64,000 bases of DNA from Candidatus Enterococcus ferrettii (lineage in GTDB: Bacteria; Bacillota; Bacilli; Lactobacillales; Enterococcaceae): the NCBI RefSeq assembly GCF_017377655.1, contig NZ_JAFREL010000045.1, forward strand, positions 30,587 to 94,586, in the 5' to 3' direction. Below the pieces are notes generated by a model. The model searched no databases, was not told the DNA's origin, and worked only from the letters and a program-made list of their open reading frames with translations. Position numbers and translations under genes: made by a program. How positions within the stretch are numbered: the first letter of the stretch is position 1; the number at the start of each line of letters is the position of its first letter. Positions 57,523-64,000 of this stretch are shown here, piece by piece.

Positions 57523-60225
57523 ATGATCCAAAAAATGAAAGTAAAATTCAGGTATAAAATAGGAGCAATTATCTTAGCAATAGCAGTACTAGGAACGATT
57601 TTCTTATTCGGGGCAGAATCTGCTGTAAAACCCAAAACTGTTAAAGCAATGTCCGACAGCATTTCTGGAGATTTAAGCTTTGAAGACCATAAAGCACTTT
57701 TTCAGGACTCCTATCTTGCGGCAAATGATGCCTATAACACTAAGCATGGATTTGATCCATTGAGCGGAAAGGTCGTTACTGTAGATACGTTCAGTTCAAC
57801 TACTTCTAGTGCGAATCAGTGGGGATATGGATTTGTAGAAGCTTACCAGGATGAAGATGTCACGAAGATCCTTATGTTGAATGATATTAATTCGCCAACA
57901 AGTGGCTCGGGAAACATTGGTAAACGGAAAAGCTCAATCGAAATTGATGGGGGTGGGTTTAAACTTTTACTTTATCGTAGAAATTTATCCATAGCTGAGC
58001 CAGCCAGTGGAACTCAATCAGTTTTCCATATGCACGATTTGACAGCAGCTCAATCAACCGATTACTCTGGATCTGGTGGATCAGAAGCTGCATATCGTAA
58101 ATCTCTAATTAGAGGGGATAATGGCATCCATGGTGATGGCGATATTTCTAAGAATTGGTATTTTAGATTTGGAAATGTTTTTACAGATTATGATGCAAGC
58201 AAGTATGAAGGAGAAAACAGGGATTATTCAACATTTGTAGGACGTTGGGCAAGAGTGAATCAGTCGGAAGTGACTATGTATGGTTATAATATATTGGTTA
58301 CTGGTGCTGAGAACTTTTATACAGGTAGCATAGTAGTTGAGGATAATACGGTTTGGAAAGGAACCAATTGTGGACAAAACTATTCAGTAGTGTGGTTTAC
58401 AACGCGACAGCTTGATGGTTCGACTGGAATAAATGGTGAATTTACTATTGGGAAAAATGCTTTTGTCTATTTGAGAAATACTACAACTGGCACTGGTTAT
58501 CCAGCAATTTATGATAATTATTCAACGATTACAGTAGGGGAAGGTTCCTATTATAATGCAAACATGCAAGGAAGAGCTGTCTCTAATTATGATGGGACAG
58601 AGCTAAACAACAGGTATCCTTCTAAAAAGTTTATTGCTAAAGAAAATTCACATGTGAATCTTTTGTCACGAGGAAATGGTTCAGTTGTTAAGCTAGACTA
58701 TAACAATAGCAGCGTTAATTCAGATATGACATTTACAGCTGAAAAAAATTCAGAAGTTTTTATCTATGGCTCTACTACTGATGGCGTTATATCTATGGCT
58801 GGTAACGGAAACTTATTTGAATTAGATACACCAAAAATGTTTGAAATCCGGAACAATAATACACGCTCTTTTCTAAATATTTCTAACAATAATACATTTA
58901 GAATTAAGGATTCAGATATTAATACTTGGAAGAATGCTACCGCTTTAACGAATCCAGCAGACTTTGTTTATGAAAAAGTGGGGCATCTTACTGCTGTTGG
59001 TCCAACTATAACGTCAAGTGATAATGCTTTGCAAAGTAGTTTCACTAGTAATGGATTCCGTAGAATTAATGGATTAAATGTACCTCCTAAAGTAGTTTGG
59101 GATTATGTAACAGATGCAGAAAAATCATATCGTACAAGGGTTAGCTTGGGGTTAATACCTACTGGGCAATTTGATAGCAATGGTGTGGCTATTATGACTG
59201 ATTCATGGGCATTGCCTGGTCAAGGAGTAGTATCAATTAAAGATACTTATGGAAACATCCGTGGACCTCTTGCAATTCAAAGCGATGGCTACGCAAAATA
59301 CACGGATACCGAGTTCCAGAAAGCAACTTTTGACATGGAAGGAACAGCTACTCGAGGAGTTAGCTGGATTGGTGATGTTGATAAAACAACCGTCATTGAT
59401 GTGACACCGCCTACACCAATAAATTTGACTAAAGGAAAGATTACGACTACGGATAAATCATTGAGTGCTACTGGTGTTGAACCAAACGCGAAGGTCTATC
59501 TATCAGTTAACGATGGACCATTAACAGCAGCTGGGAACGCAAACGCGGCGGGTGAATGGACTCATTCATTGGGAACAGCTTATCCAAAGAATACAAAGGT
59601 TCAAATTTATCTGGAGGACAATGCAGCAGATTATCCAGCTGGGTTTAATAGTACAGGCTTAGAGTCTATTCACGTAGCTTCAGGAAATCGTAATCCTAAA
59701 ACAGATGTAACATATAAAGATGCTACGTTTAAAGCCGCAACTACCTATATAGTTGAACAGGCAACTGTCAAATTGCACATTCGTCAAGTGGCAGTAACAT
59801 CAGCCGCCGAAAAAGAAATATTGACTACGCCAACTGAAGGATATCTAACAATCAAAAATACCAATACAATCAATTACAATGCTCATGTTAATAGTGGATA
59901 TGAACTAACCGATGCTACAGATAATGATCAAGTAGATTTTAATTCAATAGTAATTGAGCTTATTGATGCAGATAATGATGGTTTACTTAAGTTAGAACCC
60001 ATCATTCCTGCTTATTATCAAAATGATGGATATATTGTTAGCGATATAAACGAGAAGCCGTCAATAAATACTCATACTGTTCAATCAGGTTATTATGAGT
60101 ATGACTTTGCTGATGGGGTCTATGAAAAATGGATAACGATCTATATTAAACCAAATCAAACCAACATAAAACCTTATAGTTGGGATTACAAACTGAATGA
60201 TATTGGGACAATCAAAATTCCATAA
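57523..60225 (+). CDS. large secreted adhesin-like protein (pectate-lyase-like repeats, Ig-like domain)
   Basis: 900 residues. N-terminal signal peptide (hydrophobic 13-30, cleavage near VKA). Residues about 100-520 hold many short Asn/Gly-rich beta strands (IEIDGGGFKLLL, FTIGKNAFVYLRN, ITVGEGSYYNANM), the pattern of parallel beta-helix pectate-lyase-like adhesive domains in enterococcal surface proteins. An Ig-like domain follows (about 625-710, VTPPTPINLTKGKITTTDKSL), then a C-terminal beta domain. No LPXTG or WxL motif seen. It starts 98 nt after the regulator gene, without a terminator between. ATG 57535 is an alternative start. Confidence 0.75.
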   Translation: MIQKMKVKFRYKIGAIILAIAVLGTIFLFGAESAVKPKTVKAMSDSISGDLSFEDHKALFQDSYLAANDAYNTKHGFDPLSGKVVTVDTFSSTTSSANQWGYGFVEAYQDEDVTKILMLNDINSPTSGSGNIGKRKSSIEIDGGGFKLLLYRRNLSIAEPASGTQSVFHMHDLTAAQSTDYSGSGGSEAAYRKSLIRGDNGIHGDGDISKNWYFRFGNVFTDYDASKYEGENRDYSTFVGRWARVNQSEVTMYGYNILVTGAENFYTGSIVVEDNTVWKGTNCGQNYSVVWFTTRQLDGSTGINGEFTIGKNAFVYLRNTTTGTGYPAIYDNYSTITVGEGSYYNANMQGRAVSNYDGTELNNRYPSKKFIAKENSHVNLLSRGNGSVVKLDYNNSSVNSDMTFTAEKNSEVFIYGSTTDGVISMAGNGNLFELDTPKMFEIRNNNTRSFLNISNNNTFRIKDSDINTWKNATALTNPADFVYEKVGHLTAVGPTITSSDNALQSSFTSNGFRRINGLNVPPKVVWDYVTDAEKSYRTRVSLGLIPTGQFDSNGVAIMTDSWALPGQGVVSIKDTYGNIRGPLAIQSDGYAKYTDTEFQKATFDMEGTATRGVSWIGDVDKTTVIDVTPPTPINLTKGKITTTDKSLSATGVEPNAKVYLSVNDGPLTAAGNANAAGEWTHSLGTAYPKNTKVQIYLEDNAADYPAGFNSTGLESIHVASGNRNPKTDVTYKDATFKAATTYIVEQATVKLHIRQVAVTSAAEKEILTTPTEGYLTIKNTNTINYNAHVNSGYELTDATDNDQVDFNSIVIELIDADNDGLLKLEPIIPAYYQNDGYIVSDINEKPSINTHTVQSGYYEYDFADGVYEKWITIYIKPNQTNIKPYSWDYKLNDIGTIKIP

Positions 60226-60330
60226 TTCCAGATCAAATGAAGTTTCTTCTTGCAAAGGTAAAATATCAGATGCTAATGAAATATTATCCCCAAATTAATC
60301 TATAGTATCAAATTGAAATTAAAAAAAGAG

Positions 60331-60381
60331 ACACCCCTAACAATGTAATCGAATTTGATTGTTTTGTTAGGGGCGTTTTTT
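60331..60381. terminator. bidirectional terminator between adhesin and LysR genes
   Basis: CCCCTAACAA (60334-60343) pairs with TTGTTAGGGG (60364-60373); poly-A and poly-T flanks allow termination in both directions. Confidence 0.88.
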
Positions 60382-60412
60382 GGATGTAGTACTTGTTTTT
60401 TCCTCCCAATTT

Positions 60413-61291
60413 CTAAATAGAAGGGTGTTCTTTAAAATAGTTTTTAGTATACTCAACAAACTTCACAACTGCTGGTGTAACAATATCTTTTGGCAAAAGA
60501 ATACCTAATTCAATAAAAGCTGGTGGATTTAATTTCTTTTTAACTAACGTAACATTTCGTCCTTTAGTAATTAATTCATTCATCACGCTCATACCTAATC
60601 CCTCTTCAATCATGGCTAAAGCAGAATAATTCTCAAAGGTTTGATAACTGATTTTAGGAGTAAGTGAATATTTTCTCAATAAATTGGAAACATCCTCGTC
60701 ATTTCCACCAGCAGTGACGATAAAATCATCATGCTCAATATCTCTCAAGTCGTAAAATTCATTATCTGCTTTGGGATGATCCAAAGGTAAAACAGCGATC
60801 ATTGGGTCAGTACCTAGAGGAATCCATTTATAATTTCCAATATTTTGACTACTAGCAAAACCAAAGTCAACTCTTTTCTCATCTAGTAATTTTAAGATTT
60901 CTTGATTGACTCCTTCAGTTATTTTAATTCTTATTTTAGGGTATTGATGATTAAATTGCTTAATAATTTTTGGTAGCCAATGGTTGGCAACACTGGGATA
61001 GCTTCCAATGTGAATACTCCCTTGATTCAGATCATGCATCTCGCTTAATGTTTGTTCGTATTTTTCTTCTAATTTAATAATAGAACGTAAAATAGGTAAA
61101 AGTTCGGCCCCATCATGAGATAGGGTTACTCCTTTTTTAGAACGAAATAAAATTTTAAACCCGATTTCTTCTTCTAGTGAATTCATCATATGAGAAATAC
61201 CTGAGACCGTATACCCGAGCTCTTCTGCTGCTTTAGTAAAGCTTCCCAAATCCACTACTGTCAACAAAACTTTATACTTTCTAGTATCCAT
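60413..61291 (-). CDS. LysR family transcriptional regulator, divergent from prdC
   Basis: 292 residues. The N-terminal winged HTH (SFTKAAEELGYTVSGISHMMNSLEEEIG, about 17-45) and a periplasmic-binding-like effector domain (about 88-290, beginning GSIHIGSYPSVANHWLP) are typical of LysR proteins. It is transcribed away from prdC across a 422-nt gap, the usual arrangement for a LysR controlling its neighbour. Clostridial prd operons are controlled by the sigma-54-type PrdR, so this would be a different regulator. The ligand may be proline, by inference only. Confidence 0.88.
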   Translation of the reverse strand: MDTRKYKVLLTVVDLGSFTKAAEELGYTVSGISHMMNSLEEEIGFKILFRSKKGVTLSHDGAELLPILRSIIKLEEKYEQTLSEMHDLNQGSIHIGSYPSVANHWLPKIIKQFNHQYPKIRIKITEGVNQEILKLLDEKRVDFGFASSQNIGNYKWIPLGTDPMIAVLPLDHPKADNEFYDLRDIEHDDFIVTAGGNDEDVSNLLRKYSLTPKISYQTFENYSALAMIEEGLGMSVMNELITKGRNVTLVKKKLNPPAFIELGILLPKDIVTPAVVKFVEYTKNYFKEHPSI

Positions 61292-61368
61292 TTATCGTCC
61301 GCCTTTACTCGTATTTTTCAAAGATCTACCACTTAAATCTTTTTTGTTGAATGATTCTCAAGGATAAG

Positions 61369-61399
61369 TTGAAAAACTAGCGATTTACTTAATGATACT
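61369..61399 (+). promoter_or_regulatory. weak candidate promoter for prdC
   Basis: TTGAAA (61369-61374) and GATACT (61394-61399) with a 19-bp spacer. It would give a leader of about 310 nt. The match is poor and other starts are possible. Confidence 0.3.
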
Positions 61400-61489
61400 G
61401 CTAAATTATATTATTCACAAGGACCCCTTTCTATTCAAGAGACTAGTGCCTTTTTTTACAAACGTAAATGAATTGCAAAGTGTCCGTAT

Positions 61490-61576
61490 GACTTTCATTG
61501 TTTAGAAAGCAGGGGAAGTCGAATGGAAATCAAAAGAGTCAGCAACGATATAGTAATCGTAAACAATCCGCTGACT
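61490..61576 (+). other. structured leader RNA upstream of prdC
   Basis: Two foldable elements: GACTTTC (61490-61496) with GGAAGTC (61514-61520); and AGTCAGC (61537-61543) with GCTGACT (61570-61576) enclosing ACGAT/ATCGT (61545-61549, 61556-61560) with loop ATAGTA. A 23-codon frame (61523-61594) with an AGGGGAA site overlaps them. Could be a cis-regulatory RNA or leader peptide; no known class recognised. Confidence 0.35.
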
Positions 61577-61713
61577 GTTGGTTCAAAGTACTAGGAGGAG
61601 CTTCGTTATCTGCTAGTACACTACTATTTTGAAACGATTAGCAAACGCAAATCGTGAGCTATTAATTTCTACTATATAGATAGCGGCATTATAAATACAG
61701 GAGGTGAAATAAA

Positions 61714-63003
61714 TTGACACAAATTCTTATACCATTAAAACAACATGTTGGTGCTCCTTGCAAAGGGATTGTCAAAGCCGGTGAGATAGTTAAACGAGGC
61801 CAGTTGGTTGCGGAGCCAAATGGTCTTGGGGCTAATATTCATAGTAGTTTTTCGGGAAAAGTTGTAGATGTTAGCGAAGAAAGCGTTGTCCTAATGATTG
61901 ATGAAGAACAAGACTTTTCCAGGTATTTACCGATCCCTGAAACAGACACGATGATTAAGGCTGTAGAAGAAGCCGGTGTGGTTGGAGCTGGTGGTGCTGG
62001 TTTTCCAACGTTCTTGAAATTAGCTTGTGATATTCCAGAAGGAGTCTTTATAGCTAATGGAGCGGAATGTGAAGCGTTGCTTGCACATAATGTTAAACAA
62101 ATGGATGAACACATTGATCAACTAATTCGCGGAATGAAGTATTGTATGGAGATGACAAACGCGCCAAAAGGTGTAATTGCTGTAAAGGGCAAGCACCGCT
62201 CATTGGTGGTTCGGTTACTTAAAGCAAGTTCGAAAGTGGCAAATATTGAGGTGTATCAATTGCCGGATATTTATCCAGCAGGGGATGAACGGATGATTGT
62301 TCGTGAAGTCATGGATATTGTTCTAGAACCTGGTCAACTTCCGACTGAAGTCGGTGCGGTCATTGACAATGTTGAAACCATCAAACGTATTGCAGAAGCC
62401 ATTGAAGACCGCAAACCATTTATTGACAAAGATGTCACTGTTTCTGGACGTGTAAAACAAAAAGAAACGGTCTTTGTAGATGTGCCAATCGGAACACCCG
62501 TCAAGACTTTGATTAACAATGTGGGCGGCTATGTAGAACCTCATGGTGAAATCGTCATCGGTGGACCGATGACTGGACGCAGCGGGGAAGAAACCACGCC
62601 AATTACTAAAACAAGTGGGGGCGTGCTCGTAGCTATGCCGTTTCCACAGGAACACCGCAAAGTCGGTTTGCTGATTTGCGAATGCGGAGGGTCCGCAGAA
62701 CGGATGACCGAAATCGTGAATAACATGGGTGCCGAAGTTGTCGCTGCAGAGCGCTGCAAGCGAATGGTAGAAGTGAACGGAAGATATAGGTGTGCCTTAC
62801 CAGGTATATGTCCAGGTCAAGCGAAGACGGTAATGTCCTTGAAGAAACAAGGCGCCGAGGTAGTAATGACTGGATCCTGTTCTGATTGAACGAACACCGT
62901 CATGGGTGTAGCTCCTAGGTTAGGAGTTCCGGTTTATCATCATACAGATCATGTACTGCGGGCGGATGGGCACAGGTTATATCGTAAATTACCGACAAAT
63001 TAA
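61714..63003 (+). CDS. prdC: PrdC, selenocysteine-containing proline reductase electron-transfer protein
   Basis: RnfC-like protein passing electrons to D-proline reductase. It has an RnfC N-terminus, EEAGVVGAGGAGFPTFLKL, a flavin/NADH-type Gly-rich region and a C-terminal Cys-rich part (LLICECGGSAE, CKRMVEVNGRYRCALPGICPG). UGA at 62887-62889 is in frame (codon 392) and forms C389-S-D-U392, a redox CxxU motif; 37 more residues (TNTVMGVAPRLGVPVYHH onward) follow to TAA 63001. Clostridial PrdC is also a selenoprotein. TTG start 61714 follows AGGAGGTG. A caller treating UGA as stop would give only 391 residues. Confidence 0.92.
62910..62928 (+). promoter_or_regulatory. bacterial SECIS-like hairpin in prdC
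   Basis: AGCTCCTA (62910-62917) and TAGGAGTT (62921-62928) form an 8-bp stem (one G-U pair) with the loop GGT. It lies 20 nt after the UGA, with the GGU loop 28 nt after it. A GGU apical loop at this distance is what SelB recognises in bacterial selenoprotein mRNAs. Confidence 0.85.
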
Positions 63004-63028
63004 GAAAAATATTAGGAGGAATTAACGA

Positions 63029-64000
63029 ATGTCCATCACAGCAGAAACTGCGAAAGAACATGCAAAAGATCCTGCAGTATTATGTTGCCGTGCAGAAGCA
63101 GGCAAAGTAATCGCACCAGATGATTTAGAAGATCCAGCAATCTTTGAAGATTTAGAGGATTCAGGCTTGCTGGAAATTCCTGAAAATGCGTTAACAATCG
63201 AACAAGTACTTGGCACAACTTTAAAGGAAACCACAGATGCTTTGATTCCTTTAACAAGAGAAATTCTTGATGGTGTGAAGGAAGTGGAAGAAGCTGCTGC
63301 AGAGCCAGAAGTGGCAGAAGAACCAATGGCTCCAGCAGTACCCGTTCACCCAGCACCGCCTGTATCACCAGCAGCACCTTTTACAGGAGGTACCATCAAA
63401 ATTCATATTGCTGAAGGAAAAGGCATTGACTTAGAAGTCCCTATGTCTGTTGCTGGATCAATGGGCGTTGCAGCACCAGCTGCACCAATGCCAGTTGCTC
63501 CAGAACAAGCAGCCGCTCCTGCACCGCAGGCACCAGTTGCGGAAGTAGAAGAAAAAGTGATTCGCTCAGTTCGTCGTGATTATTTAAAGATTAACAAAGT
63601 AGAATTTGGCGAAGAGACCAAAATTGAAGGAACAACTTTAATTTTACGTAAAATTGAAGAAATGTGTGCGGAAGCAGTTGAGTTAGAAGAACTAGTGGAA
63701 AGTATGACCTTCGAAATTATTACACCCGATCGTTACAACGAATACAGTGAAACCATTATGGATGTTCAACCGATTGCGGCCAAAGCTGAAGGCGATATTG
63801 GCCATGGCGTTACTCGTGTTTTGGATGGCATCGTACTAGTGGTAACTGGAACAGACGCCAACGGCGTACAAATCGGTGAATTTGGTTCATCCGAAGGTGA
63901 ATTGGATCGCAACATCATGTGGGGACGTCCTGGTGCCCCAGAAAAAGGCGAAATTTTCATTAAAACGCAAGTAACGATTAAAGAAGGCGCGAATATGGAG
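63029..64000 (+). CDS. prdA: D-proline reductase proprotein PrdA, 3' end beyond window
   Basis: Start of the proprotein that is cleaved to give the pyruvoyl-bearing subunit of D-proline reductase, which turns D-proline into 5-aminovalerate in Stickland fermentation. The 324 visible codons have the PrdA N-terminus (AKDPAVLCCRAEAGKVIAPDDLEDPAIF), an Ala/Pro-rich linker (about 90-115 and 145-170) and the conserved IRSVRRDYLKINKVEFG and PDRYNEYSETIMDVQPIAAKAEG. ATTAGGAGG precedes the ATG. 25 nt after prdC, same operon. The cleavage site and prdB, itself a selenoprotein, should lie to the right. Confidence 0.93.
   Translation, partial: MSITAETAKEHAKDPAVLCCRAEAGKVIAPDDLEDPAIFEDLEDSGLLEIPENALTIEQVLGTTLKETTDALIPLTREILDGVKEVEEAAAEPEVAEEPMAPAVPVHPAPPVSPAAPFTGGTIKIHIAEGKGIDLEVPMSVAGSMGVAAPAAPMPVAPEQAAAPAPQAPVAEVEEKVIRSVRRDYLKINKVEFGEETKIEGTTLILRKIEEMCAEAVELEELVESMTFEIITPDRYNEYSETIMDVQPIAAKAEGDIGHGVTRVLDGIVLVVTGTDANGVQIGEFGSSEGELDRNIMWGRPGAPEKGEIFIKTQVTIKEGANME

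Noticed and set aside
61629..61650. cre-like site upstream of prdC
   Set aside because: The spacing inside TTTGAAACGATTAGCAAA is one base short of the cre consensus.
62887..62889. UGA as a true stop or nonsense mutation ending prdC
   Set aside because: Family-like sequence continues in frame, a CxxU motif is formed and a SECIS-type hairpin follows.

Overview
The window reads as a low-GC Gram-positive chromosome, most likely an Enterococcus (possibly of the avium group). The basis is gene content, strong AGGAGG ribosome sites, sigma-A promoters, PurR and CtsR operators, and a pyruvate dehydrogenase E2 with two lipoyl domains. The genus call is an inference without database searches. No rRNA, tRNA or CRISPR array was seen.

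Layout. 1-14.5 kb is core: polA (5' end outside), mutM, coaE, nrdR, the primosome pair dnaB-dnaI, trmK with a Nif3-family gene, pepT, a flippase-like membrane protein, an MDR oxidoreductase and clpB under a CtsR-type operator. 14.5-33 kb is purine metabolism: xpt-pbuX behind a guanine riboswitch, purEKB and purCSQLFMNHD as two units with matching PurBox promoters, and guaC with its own PurBox pair. 33-44.8 kb holds a HAD hydrolase, a MocR regulator with a nitroreductase, mgtA behind an M-box Mg2+ riboswitch, and pdhABCD.

44.8-60.2 kb is accessory and the most interesting part. A tyrosine recombinase gene lies between perfect 26-bp inverted repeats. Inside the segment a good sigma-A promoter points outward, away from the downstream operon, so inversion would aim it at that operon. 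The layout fits a self-encoded phase-variation switch. The operon (47.0-55.6 kb) encodes two cytoplasmic proteins (one coiled-coil), a standard signal peptidase, a small membrane protein, a GH73 glucosaminidase, a SipW-type signal peptidase with a long Arg/Pro/Tyr-rich extension, three TasA/BsaA-like exported proteins and an LPXTG protein: a plausible machine for building and anchoring a surface fibre. A second unit follows with a small membrane protein, a membrane-anchored degenerate serine-recombinase-like protein, a response-regulator-like protein without a clear phosphorylation site, and a 900-residue secreted adhesin-like protein.

60.4-64 kb begins a Stickland D-proline reductase locus: a divergent LysR regulator, prdC and the start of prdA. 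prdC contains an in-frame UGA in a CxxU motif followed by a well-formed bacterial SECIS-like hairpin, so it is a selenoprotein that ordinary gene calling would truncate. The prdC leader is long and can fold into nested hairpins.
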